DNA of 64,000 bases, from assembly GCA_051652645.1 (NCBI GenBank), contig JBOFUP010000040.1, positions 1-64,000 on the forward strand, in the 5' to 3' direction. The stretch comes from UBA7332 sp051652645. Its GTDB lineage: Bacteria; Bacteroidota; Bacteroidia; Bacteroidales; UBA7332. The notes below the pieces were generated by a model. It ran no database searches and was not told the DNA's origin. It saw only the letters and a program-made list of their open reading frames with translations. Of the stretch, positions 17,031-26,925 are shown one piece after another. A program made the translations under genes and the position numbers. The stretch's first letter is position 1; every line of letters starts with the position of its first letter.

Positions 17031-18713
17031 ATGAAAAAACAGCACTATATAGTATTACTGTCGTTAGTTGCTTCTATTAATATGGTTGGGCAGAGCAATG
17101 AGCCTCAAGAGAGCTTAACGCGAGAACTGATAATAGAAAAGGAGTTCACACCTATTGTTCGCGATGCGTCTAAAGTGATTAGGCTTCCAGAGGTTGAATC
17201 TCCTGTTACCAATGTAAAGAGTCAGCCAGATTATACTTTTCTGCAGCAAAAAGGAGAAGCATTATATCAGTTGACACCTCTCGCACCTACGGCTGTAGGT
17301 ATTGCCAAAGAATACACAAAGAGTAGAGGATGGGCATCATTGGCAGCTGGTAATAATCTTAACTTAGACGCATCATTAGGTTATGCAATTGTTAATAGTC
17401 GCAATACCCAGCTCATTGCATCCTATGATATCTACAATACCTCAGGTAATCGTGAGATTGAGCATCTAGGAGCTAAGGAGAAGTTTTCAATATTTAAGAA
17501 TCAAGCTAATATTACACTCGATCAACGTGTAGGTAGTGCCAAGATGAATCTGTACGGAGATTTCAAATACTCCCTCTTTAACTATCCCACATCAACATGG
17601 GAAGGCCAAACAGATATAGATAAACAAGCTCATACTCAGTTTAGAATTGGGACATCATTCACTGAGATTAAGCTTGGAAGTTTTAATATAGAGACTGGGT
17701 TGCACTATAGTAGATTTAATAAAAGCTACTTTGAGTTTGGAGACAATGGGATAGGAGAGAACAACCTAGCTCTTTCAGCCTCGACTCTAGGTACTATTCT
17801 CGGTAATATAGTTGGCGGGGCTGATCTTTCGTTTAATTACTTAGGATATGATATGCCTATTCTAGAGGGAGATAAGAGTAGTTACTCAATTTTTAAGATC
17901 AAACCAAAAGTTGGTTTTGAAGTTGATCGCTTCTCTCTTATGGTGGGATTGAATATGGAGTTGCAGAGTCGTAATAAGACAGACTTCAAGATAACTCCAG
18001 AGGTTAACCTTGATTGGAGTATACTAAACAACCTATCACTATTTGCTGATATTTCTGGAGGAACATCTGTAAATGGTTTCGAGAGAATGGAAAGTCGATG
18101 TAGATATCTCTATTCAGATCAAAGGTTAGGTGATGATTTTGCGTCACTAGATATGAGAGCTGGTATAAGATCACTCTTTTCTAGTGCTGTCTCTCTAGAA
18201 CTTTTCGGGGGATACACTCGTTATGATAACATGTCATACATCTACTCAGCACAATCAGAGGGTGTGACAAGTAGGCTTCTAGGTGGTGTTGCTAACAAAG
18301 TGAACAAGACATACTTTACACTTAAGTCTCAATTTATTCTATCAGACAAATGGGATGTTAGAGCAGGAATGACTGCTACAAATTGGGGTAGCGATGATAT
18401 AGCAATTGCGATGCCAAGTTTTGAGGCTAATATGGGGGTATCTTACTCTCCTATATCAAAGCTACGTTTCAACGTAGATTACACTCTTATCTCTGGAAGA
18501 GAGATGGGACTTGGTCAATCTGTTGAGGAGAACTATTCGAAGGTGAAATTAGGTGCAATAAATGAGATACGTTTAGGCGGTAGTTATGATATTACTAGTT
18601 GGCTTACAGCTAACTTACAACTAAACAACTTAATGAACCAGAAACAAGAATCGTGGTATGGAATACCAGAACAAGGATTTAACTTCTTGATCGGTGCCTC
18701 AGTACGATTCTAA
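17031..18713 (+). CDS. Predicted outer-membrane beta-barrel protein
   Basis: A 560-residue protein with a signal peptide (cut near VGQS), a short N-terminal segment of about 60 residues, and then repeated amphipathic strands with aromatic girdles. It ends in ASVRF, a terminal Phe typical of BAM-inserted barrels. The last third resembles the strands of TonB-dependent receptors (NLQLNNLMNQKQESWYG), but there is no carboxypeptidase-like domain, TonB box or plug. It sits after the TPR gene and 24 bases before topA. Its function is unknown; a barrel working with the TPR protein is an inference from position. Confidence 0.65.
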   Translation: MKKQHYIVLLSLVASINMVGQSNEPQESLTRELIIEKEFTPIVRDASKVIRLPEVESPVTNVKSQPDYTFLQQKGEALYQLTPLAPTAVGIAKEYTKSRGWASLAAGNNLNLDASLGYAIVNSRNTQLIASYDIYNTSGNREIEHLGAKEKFSIFKNQANITLDQRVGSAKMNLYGDFKYSLFNYPTSTWEGQTDIDKQAHTQFRIGTSFTEIKLGSFNIETGLHYSRFNKSYFEFGDNGIGENNLALSASTLGTILGNIVGGADLSFNYLGYDMPILEGDKSSYSIFKIKPKVGFEVDRFSLMVGLNMELQSRNKTDFKITPEVNLDWSILNNLSLFADISGGTSVNGFERMESRCRYLYSDQRLGDDFASLDMRAGIRSLFSSAVSLELFGGYTRYDNMSYIYSAQSEGVTSRLLGGVANKVNKTYFTLKSQFILSDKWDVRAGMTATNWGSDDIAIAMPSFEANMGVSYSPISKLRFNVDYTLISGREMGLGQSVEENYSKVKLGAINEIRLGGSYDITSWLTANLQLNNLMNQKQESWYGIPEQGFNFLIGASVRF

Positions 18714-18737
18714 TTATTGATGAGTTAATACGATACA

Positions 18738-21233
18738 ATGCAAAAAAACTTAGTTATAGTTGAGTCCCCGGCAAAAGCCAAGACTATTGAGAAGTTTCTC
18801 GGGCCGGAATATAAAGTGCTTTCAAGTTATGGCCATATCCGTGACTTGAAAAAGAAAGATTTGGGTATTGACATAGAGAATGGATTTACACCTCTTTATG
18901 AGGTTCCAGAAGATAAGGCTAAGGTAGTTGCAGAGCTACGTAAACAAGCGAAGAGTGCCCAAATGGTATGGCTCGCTTCCGATGAAGACCGCGAAGGAGA
19001 AGCTATCGCTTGGCATCTATATGAGGTATTAGGCCTCAATAGTGAAAACACTAAGAGAATTGTATTTCATGAGATAACAAAGAGTGCTATAATTAATGCA
19101 ATAGAGAACCCAAGAACTATTAATATTGATCTCGTAAATGCTCAGCAGGCTCGTAGAGTTCTAGATCGTATTGTTGGTTTTGAGCTCTCACCTATATTAT
19201 GGCGCAAAATTAAATCATCACTCTCAGCTGGTAGAGTTCAATCGGTTACTGTTAGACTTGTCGTAGAGCGTGAGCGTGAGATTCAAAACTTTAAATCTGA
19301 AGCATCATATCGTATCATTGGAACATTCCTGGTACCTACTCCAAGTGGTGAATTTGTTGAACTAAAAGCAGAACTACCAAGGCGACCAAAGACTAAAGTC
19401 AAAGCCTCTGAGTTCCTTGAACTTTGCAGAAACAGTGAGTTTGCTATACAAGAGATCATAACTCGCCCTGCGCGAAAATCACCAGCAGCACCATTCACTA
19501 CATCCACACTTCAACAGGAAGCTTCTAGGAAATTAGGATTTTCTGTTTCACAGACAATGAGTGTTGCTCAGAAGTTGTATGAGAATGGGCATATTACGTA
19601 TATGCGTACCGACTCTGTTAATCTTTCTGATTTAGCTATCAATACAGCCAAGGCTGCCATTATTGAATCTATGGGAGAGCAATATTGGCAATATAGAAAA
19701 TATCAGACTAAAGCAGCAGGTGCACAAGAAGCCCATGAAGCTATACGCCCGACATACATGAATAAGTCTAAGATTGACGGCACAGCTCAAGAGAAAAGAC
19801 TCTATGATTTAATTTGGAAGAGAACTATTGCTAGTCAGATGGCAGATGCTCAACTAGAGAAGACTACGGTTAATATAGCAGTGGGAAATAGTGGAGAAGA
19901 TCTTGTTGCTCAAGGAGAGGTGCTTAAGTTCGACGGTTTTCTTCGTGTTTACATGGAGTCCAATGATGATGAGAACGATCAAACATCAGAGGAAGGGCTA
20001 CTTCCAGCAATGGCAGAAGGACAGGTACTATCAATGAATAGTATTGTTGCTACAGAGAGATATAGTCAGAGACCACCGAGATATTCTGAAGCCTCTCTTG
20101 TTCGTAAGCTTGAGGAACTGGGAATTGGTAGACCATCTACATACGCCCCAACCATCTCTACAGTTCAACAGCGTGGATATGTTGAGAAGGGTGATAAGCC
20201 AGGGATTGAGCGCCAAATAACTATCCTTAATCTATCGAATAACCAGATTTCAGAGAGTGTTAAGACAGAGATCTCTGGGGCAGATAGATCTAAGTTATAT
20301 CCAACAAATATTGGTATTGTGGTTAATGATTACCTAATGGAGTCATTCCCAGATATACTTAATTACAGCTTTACAGCCAATGTAGAGAAGGAGTTTGATA
20401 GTATTGCCGAAGGTGATCTTAATTGGGTTGATGCTCTAGGGAGCTTTTATTCTCCATTCCACAAGAGTGTTGAACTCTGTTTGGAGTCAAAACAAGAGAG
20501 ACGTGTAGGAGAGAGAGTACTAGGAGTCGATCCAAAAACTAATAAGATTGTATCTGTAAGAATTGGACGATATGGCCCTATGGTACAGATAGGTACTCCT
20601 GAGGATGAAGATAAACCATTATTTAAGACACTACAACCAGGTTTGCTAATGGAGAGTATCACTCTCGAAGAGGCTCTTAAACATTTCGAAGAACCAGCGG
20701 CTCTTGGAGAATATGAAGGAGTAAATCTTACCATAGGAGCAGGACGATTTGGACCATATATCAAGTTTGGTTCTACGTTTGTTTCTATTCCAAAGGCTAT
20801 AGATCCTAAAGAGATAACTCATGAGCAAGCTATTGCCCTCATTGAGGATAAGCGCAAGAAGGAAGCTGAGCGTGTGATGAAAACTTTTCAACAAGAGCCA
20901 GAATTGGAAATTCAAAAAGGGAGATTTGGACCATTCATCTTCTATAAAGGTGCAAACTATAAGTTGCCTAAGGATGTCGAGCCTTTAGAGCTTACTTTTG
21001 AGGAGTGTATGAAGATTGTGGAGAGCCAGCCAGGCAAGCCATCTAAAAGAGCTGCAGCAAAGAGTTCCACTAGTTCTACTAAAAAGAGCACTTCAACAGC
21101 TAAAAAGAGCAAAGAGGACTCTCCTGTTGAAAGTAAAACTAAAAAGAGTAGTACTACAGCAAAGAAGAGCACCACAACTAAGAGCTCAACAGCAAAGAAG
21201 AGTACTGCTAAAAAAGCAAAGACTCAAGGCTAA
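18738..21233 (+). CDS. topA: DNA topoisomerase I
   Basis: Type IA topoisomerase that relaxes negative supercoils. The TOPRIM domain opens with LVIVESPAKAKTIEKFLG and has DEDREGEA for Mg binding. The active-site Tyr is Y288 in ITYMRTDSVNLSD. Instead of multiple C4 zinc fingers, the C-terminal third carries repeated TopoI_C modules built around GRFGPFI/GRFGPYIK segments. The last 60 residues are a Lys/Ser/Thr-rich tail made of short KKS-type repeats, probably disordered and DNA-binding. The start follows the barrel gene by 24 bases, and a hairpin terminator follows. Confidence 0.96.
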   Translation: MQKNLVIVESPAKAKTIEKFLGPEYKVLSSYGHIRDLKKKDLGIDIENGFTPLYEVPEDKAKVVAELRKQAKSAQMVWLASDEDREGEAIAWHLYEVLGLNSENTKRIVFHEITKSAIINAIENPRTINIDLVNAQQARRVLDRIVGFELSPILWRKIKSSLSAGRVQSVTVRLVVEREREIQNFKSEASYRIIGTFLVPTPSGEFVELKAELPRRPKTKVKASEFLELCRNSEFAIQEIITRPARKSPAAPFTTSTLQQEASRKLGFSVSQTMSVAQKLYENGHITYMRTDSVNLSDLAINTAKAAIIESMGEQYWQYRKYQTKAAGAQEAHEAIRPTYMNKSKIDGTAQEKRLYDLIWKRTIASQMADAQLEKTTVNIAVGNSGEDLVAQGEVLKFDGFLRVYMESNDDENDQTSEEGLLPAMAEGQVLSMNSIVATERYSQRPPRYSEASLVRKLEELGIGRPSTYAPTISTVQQRGYVEKGDKPGIERQITILNLSNNQISESVKTEISGADRSKLYPTNIGIVVNDYLMESFPDILNYSFTANVEKEFDSIAEGDLNWVDALGSFYSPFHKSVELCLESKQERRVGERVLGVDPKTNKIVSVRIGRYGPMVQIGTPEDEDKPLFKTLQPGLLMESITLEEALKHFEEPAALGEYEGVNLTIGAGRFGPYIKFGSTFVSIPKAIDPKEITHEQAIALIEDKRKKEAERVMKTFQQEPELEIQKGRFGPFIFYKGANYKLPKDVEPLELTFEECMKIVESQPGKPSKRAAAKSSTSSTKKSTSTAKKSKEDSPVESKTKKSSTTAKKSTTTKSSTAKKSTAKKAKTQG

Positions 21234-21280
21234 TTGAGTAGTATAAATGACCAAGAGTTATTAACAATTGGACTAATATT

Positions 21281-21317
21281 AGAGGGAGAAGCTTTGCTAG
21301 CGCTAGCTTTTCTCTCT
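21281..21317 (+). terminator. Hairpin terminator after topA
   Basis: A 12-bp stem with two G-T pairs (21281-21292 with 21306-21317) encloses the palindrome GCTAGCGCTAGC. It is followed by a T-rich stretch. It lies 23 bases before the SNF2 helicase gene. Confidence 0.65.
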
Positions 21318-21339
21318 ATCTATTTTCTTTAGATTCAAA

Positions 21340-24300
21340 ATGATTAATAGAAAAGAGATATATAATAAATTTCTGGAGTTAGATGCTCCTTCTCAGATGT
21401 TCATCGAGACTATGGCTTCTAACTTTGTACCTATGCCTCTCAACGCAGCAGTTGCTGTTGCTAGGACCATAGAGCGTGAATATAAGTGTGGATATAATAT
21501 TCTTACTACATGCTCCTCGTTATTACGTGAGACTAAGTTCGGATTCTGGGAGTATCTAGAGGTTGTCGATTCTCTTAAGATGAGAATAATACATAGATTA
21601 CATACTGATGGACTATTATATTCATATCTCAAGGAGTCTCAACGATTTGAGAGTGGATATACCTTTGATAATAAATTTGTTTCAGGTATTCGCATTCGCT
21701 CAGAGATCTATTCATTTCTAGATAAGGGTAACAACATAGAGATAGACCTTACCGAAACAAAGAGTGGTGATTATTCGCCAATAAATGCAGTATATGAAGC
21801 TTTGATTTATGATGGATTTAGTGCTCTCTCAAGATACTTAAGTTCAAATTCAGTTATGCTTCTTGCAAAACATGCAGCACAATCCATTTGTAGTAACCTA
21901 GACTCTGAGATATCTATTGAGAAGATACATACAATACTCAAGAAGTCACCTAAATATACAAGAGATACAGAAAATAGATTTCGCGAATCAACTGCTATTA
22001 TTAAATTACTACAAGGGGACTACCTTGAATATGTCTCTACAGTTTACGGAGATAGCTTAGAGTATGTATATAGCCGAGCTATCCCACCACTTATTGAGGG
22101 AGATGCTGAGTTGTCACTAAAACAGTTTGATTTAGGACTTAAGATACAGAAGAAAGTAACCAAAGAGCCTTTCCCATACTTAGTTCTTTATAGATTTATC
22201 TATGCTATCGCACTCATTAGAGATCCAAAATCTCAGAGCAGTGGATTGATTTCAAAGCTTGCAAAGAATAAGTTTGTTAAGGAGGATCCTATTCTTAATA
22301 CCATCTTTGCTGTACAGAATGGAGAACAGCGTGAGATTGTATCACAAGAGATTGATAGGCTAACCAAACAGAATAGTTTATCCCCTCTTTCTAATCTTTT
22401 GCTTTGGATGTCATGTAAGATAAGTGGCATTGAGTTCACCCATCCCAAATTTGATCTAGAGGAGTCTTTGGTTAGATGTCAAGTTCTTGGATTTGACTGG
22501 CTCTTGATGGAAATATATGCGCTCCTAGATGAGAGAGAGAGGTTGGAGGCAATTAAAGCGAAGCTTAAGTTCTCTCCTATAACTGTTCGCCAACAAAGTG
22601 AGGATGAGTGGGAGAGGATTCTTAATGCAATCATAGGGCAAGGCGAAAAGAAAATTAAAGACCCAGACAGTAAGATATATAGAGTAGCCTATCTATATAA
22701 TCACTATGAATGTGAACTTAGTCCTATTGTTCAGCAATCCAAAGATGGTATTACTTGGACAAGAGGGAAGGCGGTCTCGCTACAGCGATTTGCCACCTAT
22801 CAAGCAGAAGGGATAACTGAACAAGACAAAAGGGTGGCGGATTGTGTAGCTCGTGACTCATACTATCGTAGAAACTACGAAATGGATTTCAATCGAGCAC
22901 TAAGAGAATTGGTTGGTCATCCTTATGTATTTCTTGCCGAAAATCCATCAATTCCTGTTGAGATAGCTTCTATGAAGCCAGAACTAACTATATCCAATTC
23001 TCCTGATGGTTATAAACTTCAGACAAATGTGGAGAATGTCGTAGATCAGATTCAGGTGATACGTGAGAGTAATACTCGAGTAAGGGTGCTTAAGCTCACT
23101 AGTGAGCAGCAGACCTACTTGAAACTGCTTCAGCAGTTATCAAATCTACCTCATGAGGCGAAAGATAAACTCCTTGTATTACTCAAGAAACTAACGGGCA
23201 TTGTTACTGTCTATTCAGATCTTATTGACGAGAGTGAAAATCTTAAGACTCTCCAAGGGGATAGCCGTATATTTGTACAGCTAATACCAATTGGAGATAC
23301 TCTCAAGGCTGAGCTATTCATCAAACCATTCACACAAAACCCACCATACTGTAAGGCTGGTATCGGGGCGTTAAGTGTAATTGGAGTGGCTGATGGGGAG
23401 AAAGCACAAGCAACACGTAACCTAGAGCAAGAGATCAATAACCTAGAGATTGTTAAGTCAACTCTCGATAGAATAGTTGAGCTACAACAAGATGAGGATA
23501 CTTACTATTTTGACGACCCATACCACTCATTAGAGTTGATGGAGAGCATTGCTTCTCTATCTGATATTGCAGTTGTTGAGTGGCCAGAGGGTGTGAAGTT
23601 CAAGATCTCTGGAGTAGCCTCATTCAACAACTTGTCGCTCTCACTTAAAGGTAAGGGGAATTGGTTTGACCTAGAGGGTGAACTCAAGGTAGGAGAAGAT
23701 ACAATCTTCTCTATGCGTGATCTTCTAAATAGTGTTCGCAAGAGTAAAGGTAGATTTATTGAACTAAAGAATGGAGAGTTTCTTGCATTAACAGAGCAGT
23801 TCAGACGACAACTCATGGATCTAGACTCTATAATACAGGAGAGCAAGGATGGTGGCTTCACGGCACAAAACCTAGCATCATCCATGATAGAAGAGCTTCA
23901 GCTCAAAGGTGTAGATATAGAAGCGGATAGAGCATTCAAAGATATGCAAGAGAGAATATCGACTATTGCTACGCAAACCTATAAAGTACCGAAGAACCTT
24001 CAAGCCGAACTTCGTGAGTACCAAACTGAAGGGTTCAACTGGATGGCACGTCTTAATGATTGGGGTGCTGGCGCTTGTTTGGCTGATGATATGGGTCTAG
24101 GTAAGACGGTTCAGACTATAGCCATGCTACTGCACAAATCTAAGGGCGGTCCATCTCTCGTGGTTGCTCCCGCATCAGTTCTTCCAAACTGGATTCGTGA
24201 GATTAATCGTTTCGCTCCGTCACTAAATGTGATTAACTTAGCACCTGTAGGGGAGCGTTCTCAGCGTTTATCCTCAGCCAAGGAGAATGATGTATGCGTA

Positions 24301-25371
24301 ATAACTTATGGTATATTAGTCTCTGAAGTTGAATCAATCATAGAGAAAAGCTTCTCGATGACTGTTCTAGATGAAGCACATACTATCAAAAATAAGGAGA
24401 CTAAGATGTCTAAGGCTGCTATGCAGCTCAAATCAGACTTCAGACTTCTACTAACTGGTACTCCAATTCAAAACCACCTCGGTGAGATCTGGAACCTATT
24501 CAACTTTATCAATCCATCCCTATTAGGAAGCTTTGAGAGCTTCAGACAGAGATTCGTTGTACCTATTGTTGAGTTTAAGGATCGCGAACAGCAAAGACGA
24601 TTAAAAAGGTTGATCTCTCCTTTTCTTCTAAGAAGGACCAAAACAGCTGTTTTGGATGAACTACCTCCTAAAACAGAGGTCATAAAGGAGATTGAGATGA
24701 GTGAAGCTGAAATATCTGCTTATGAACTACTGCGCCGTGATGCAGAGAACAGATTACTCGAGTCTACTGATATGGGTCAGATTGTTGCACTAGCCGAAAT
24801 CACTCGTCTTAGAATGGCAGCAGCCAATATAAATTTATCTAAGCCAGGGTTGAATCTTCCTAGTTCAAAGATTCAGACCTTTTTAGATATAGTTGACGAT
24901 CTAAAAGAGAATAACCACCGTTCGTTGGTTTTCTCGCAGTTTACTTCACATCTAGCACTTATAAGAAAAGAGCTAGACAAGAAGGGGATTGCATATCTTT
25001 ATCTCGATGGCTCTACATCCATAGTAGAGCGGGAGAAGTTAGTCAAGAAGTTCCAAGAGGGTGATGACCTTCTGTTCCTTATCAGCTTAAAGGCTGGGGG
25101 ACTAGGTCTAAACCTTACGGCTGCAGACTTTGTCATACATATGGACCCATGGTGGAATCCTGCCATCGAGGATCAAGCATCTGATAGAGCGTATAGGATA
25201 GGTCAGAAGAGACCTGTTACTATATACAGATTGATTGCTAGAAACACAATTGAAGAGAAGATCATTCGTCTTCACTCAACCAAGAAGGATCTAGCAGACT
25301 CTCTTCTTGAGGGTACTGACGTTTCAAATAGGCTTACTCGTGAAGAGCTATTAGAACTACTTCGTAACTAG
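21340..25371 (+). CDS. SNF2-family DEAD/DEAH-box helicase
   Basis: A 1343-residue cytoplasmic protein. The N-terminal 880 residues have no clear motif except a short SWIM-like/linker region. The last third is a complete SNF2 ATPase: Walker A DMGLGKT near 915-922, motif II DEAH near 1010, LLTGTPIQNH, and the C-terminal RecA lobe with VFSQFTSH, GGLGLNLTAAD and DQASDRAYRIGQ. SNF2 translocases move on double-stranded DNA and remodel protein-DNA complexes. Related proteins are common near the core of Bacteroidales genomes, so a housekeeping role in transcription or repair is more likely than defence. No methyltransferase or nuclease partner is adjacent. Confidence 0.88.
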   Translation: MINRKEIYNKFLELDAPSQMFIETMASNFVPMPLNAAVAVARTIEREYKCGYNILTTCSSLLRETKFGFWEYLEVVDSLKMRIIHRLHTDGLLYSYLKESQRFESGYTFDNKFVSGIRIRSEIYSFLDKGNNIEIDLTETKSGDYSPINAVYEALIYDGFSALSRYLSSNSVMLLAKHAAQSICSNLDSEISIEKIHTILKKSPKYTRDTENRFRESTAIIKLLQGDYLEYVSTVYGDSLEYVYSRAIPPLIEGDAELSLKQFDLGLKIQKKVTKEPFPYLVLYRFIYAIALIRDPKSQSSGLISKLAKNKFVKEDPILNTIFAVQNGEQREIVSQEIDRLTKQNSLSPLSNLLLWMSCKISGIEFTHPKFDLEESLVRCQVLGFDWLLMEIYALLDERERLEAIKAKLKFSPITVRQQSEDEWERILNAIIGQGEKKIKDPDSKIYRVAYLYNHYECELSPIVQQSKDGITWTRGKAVSLQRFATYQAEGITEQDKRVADCVARDSYYRRNYEMDFNRALRELVGHPYVFLAENPSIPVEIASMKPELTISNSPDGYKLQTNVENVVDQIQVIRESNTRVRVLKLTSEQQTYLKLLQQLSNLPHEAKDKLLVLLKKLTGIVTVYSDLIDESENLKTLQGDSRIFVQLIPIGDTLKAELFIKPFTQNPPYCKAGIGALSVIGVADGEKAQATRNLEQEINNLEIVKSTLDRIVELQQDEDTYYFDDPYHSLELMESIASLSDIAVVEWPEGVKFKISGVASFNNLSLSLKGKGNWFDLEGELKVGEDTIFSMRDLLNSVRKSKGRFIELKNGEFLALTEQFRRQLMDLDSIIQESKDGGFTAQNLASSMIEELQLKGVDIEADRAFKDMQERISTIATQTYKVPKNLQAELREYQTEGFNWMARLNDWGAGACLADDMGLGKTVQTIAMLLHKSKGGPSLVVAPASVLPNWIREINRFAPSLNVINLAPVGERSQRLSSAKENDVCVITYGILVSEVESIIEKSFSMTVLDEAHTIKNKETKMSKAAMQLKSDFRLLLTGTPIQNHLGEIWNLFNFINPSLLGSFESFRQRFVVPIVEFKDREQQRRLKRLISPFLLRRTKTAVLDELPPKTEVIKEIEMSEAEISAYELLRRDAENRLLESTDMGQIVALAEITRLRMAAANINLSKPGLNLPSSKIQTFLDIVDDLKENNHRSLVFSQFTSHLALIRKELDKKGIAYLYLDGSTSIVEREKLVKKFQEGDDLLFLISLKAGGLGLNLTAADFVIHMDPWWNPAIEDQASDRAYRIGQKRPVTIYRLIARNTIEEKIIRLHSTKKDLADSLLEGTDVSNRLTREELLELLRN

Positions 25372-25389
25372 TCTTTTAAACAATAATAG

Positions 25390-25431
25390 AATAGTCCCTA
25401 ATCACTAATACTTTGGTGATTAGGGACTATT
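25390..25431 (+). terminator. Terminator after SNF2 helicase gene
   Basis: A 16-bp perfect stem (25390-25405 with 25416-25431) has a 10-base loop, 18 bases after the stop codon, followed by TCTTGTTT. Confidence 0.8.
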
Positions 25432-25949
25432 CTTGTTTATCTAGATATTTGAAACATGTATCATGATTTTGGATTCATACTTTTTACTTTCAAGCAGGTA
25501 ATGAACTTACAACTAATAGAGTTAACTCCTGAATTAGAACCTATGTAGTATATTGTTATTTAGCACATAAATAATAAATAGTATCTCTATCTACCTTTAC
25601 TCTCGTATCATTATTCAAATAGGATAGCTAAAGTATTTGTCCTTACTAGTATTTTGCATAATCGAACATAGGTTATAGTAAAAATTGCTGTGAGGTAACA
25701 CCCTAAAGCCTCAGAGTTTATAGCCTTAACTCTCTGCATTTTTTGAATTTTGCTAAGGATTTTTTTTAATTAGGCAGCAAGTAACTACTAGTTACTCTAA
25801 GGGTAACTCATGCATGGGCAGTAGCTGAAATATCAAATGACTTTTTATTGCTAACTGCAAGGTGGAAGGGTTAACAAATTATTCGATTTAACAAATCACT
25901 ATTAATAAAACAGCAAAATCATCTCACAGAGTGTTAGTTTTGATGATTT

Positions 25950-26043
25950 CTATTGCAATATTGCAACACTCTCTTATAATCAGAGGTTTATGGGTTGCAA
26001 TAGGGTGTTGCAATAGGTTGCAATAGAATTCTATTGCAACCCA
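25950..26043. repeat. TTGCAATAG iteron-like repeat array
   Basis: GTTGCAATAG occurs directly at 25994, 26007 and 26017 and inverted (CTATTGCAAC) at 26031. Overlapping partial copies lie at 25950-25967. The word TGGGTTGCAATAG at 25991-26003 is matched by its exact reverse complement at 26031-26043. Confidence 0.8.
26016..26041. repeat. 26-bp perfect palindrome
   Basis: The two 13-base halves, GGTTGCAATAGAA and its complement, meet at an EcoRI-type GAATTC centre with no mismatch. This is much longer than a usual operator and lacks a loop or T-run, so it is not a terminator. Confidence 0.9.
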
Positions 26044-26388
26044 TATCATTTAGGTTAAAAAACTCCGTACTATTTTCTAAGTTTAGCCAAATATATGTTG
26101 GTTAAAAGGTCTAAAGTTGTACTTGGTGTAAAAATATTGACATCAATAAGTTAATTTCTAGCGGTGTAGATAGAGGATGAGAGATTTTTTTTCCTCAGAG
26201 TTCAAAATTTCACCTTACCATCCCAATTTTACAAAATAGGAATGTGTTGACATTGGTTCTCCCATCTGTCGCATATTTTAAAATATAGATTCGTCTGACT
26301 GTTCTTGTTTGGGTTAAGGTGTAAGTGGTTATCAATCACTGTTTTCTAATTAGATGTAGTTGCTGGTAACTAATAAGCTATGTTGTCT

Positions 26389-26418
26389 TTTGATTTCCTA
26401 CAATTTGCGTTATCTTTG
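26389..26418 (+). promoter_or_regulatory. Promoter for hxlR-type regulator
   Basis: TTTG at 26389-26392, an 18-base gap and TATCTTTG at 26411-26418 match the consensus. The transcript would start near 26424, which rules out the in-frame ATG at 26380 and disfavors the one at 26422. Confidence 0.75.
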
Positions 26419-26439
26419 AATATGGCAATAGATGAAAAT

Positions 26440-26808
26440 ATGCAAAAAGGTAAATGTCAAGATAGTTTTATTTATGAGAATATAGAGTACCACTGCTCAC
26501 TTGAATTAGCTATGGATTTGATTGGAGGGAAGTGGAAAACGATGATGATATATCATCTAAAGGATGGAGCTATGCGTTCGGGAGATCTTCAGCGTACATT
26601 GAATGGTATTGCAAATAAGATGTTTACTCAAACAGCTCGTGAGCTCGAACACTCGGGTTTGATTGAACGATTAGTTTATCCAGTTGTCCCACCTAAGGTT
26701 GAATACAAGCTTACGCCAAGAGGGGAATCAGTGCTACCGATAATCTTGGATTTAGCTAAGTGGGGCATAGAAATAGGCGGTGGTGGTGAACATTGTTCAA
26801 GAGAATAG
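26440..26808 (+). CDS. HxlR-family transcriptional regulator
   Basis: A 122-residue winged-helix DNA-binding protein. The family core is clear: CSLELAMDLIGGKWK, SGDLQRTLNGIANKMFTQ as recognition region, LEHSGLIER, and the wing with PPKVEYKLTPRG. HxlR proteins bind as dimers and often sense electrophiles or oxidants through an N-terminal Cys; C19 is at the conserved position. Two upstream ATG codons (26380 and 26422) were passed over because the promoter overlaps or follows them. The divergence-free neighbour downstream is an aldo/keto reductase, a plausible target for detoxification control. Confidence 0.88.
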   Translation: MQKGKCQDSFIYENIEYHCSLELAMDLIGGKWKTMMIYHLKDGAMRSGDLQRTLNGIANKMFTQTARELEHSGLIERLVYPVVPPKVEYKLTPRGESVLPIILDLAKWGIEIGGGGEHCSRE

Positions 26809-26925
26809 GTAATATATCTTAAATTCATCTCAGTTGTTTGTATTATCAAAACAGTAATTTGTTTATAGTATATCTAATATAAACCAACTAGTTTTTTCAT
26901 CGTACAACTAACAACATTGCAGATT

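Larger units (their letters stand above)
25432..26388. other. Non-coding 1-kb region rich in inverted repeats
   Basis: No open frame of note is seen over about 950 bases. The region contains a palindrome GTAACTACTAGTTAC (25781-25795), a TTAACAAAT direct repeat with period 17 (25871 and 25888), an 8-bp inverted repeat AGAGTGTT/AACACTCT (25928-25935 and 25965-25972) and the TTGCAATAG array described separately. A 36-codon minus-strand fragment at 26229-26339 could be a decayed gene start. It looks like the remains or control region of a mobile element, but no intact recombinase is present. Confidence 0.5.

Noticed and set aside
21340..25371. SNF2 helicase as part of a DISARM-like or other defence system
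   Set aside because: No methyltransferase, nuclease or other defence partner is near, and the neighbours are core genes.
26380..26439. Longer N-terminus for the HxlR regulator
   Set aside because: The promoter boxes at 26389-26418 lie inside it, so these codons would not be transcribed.
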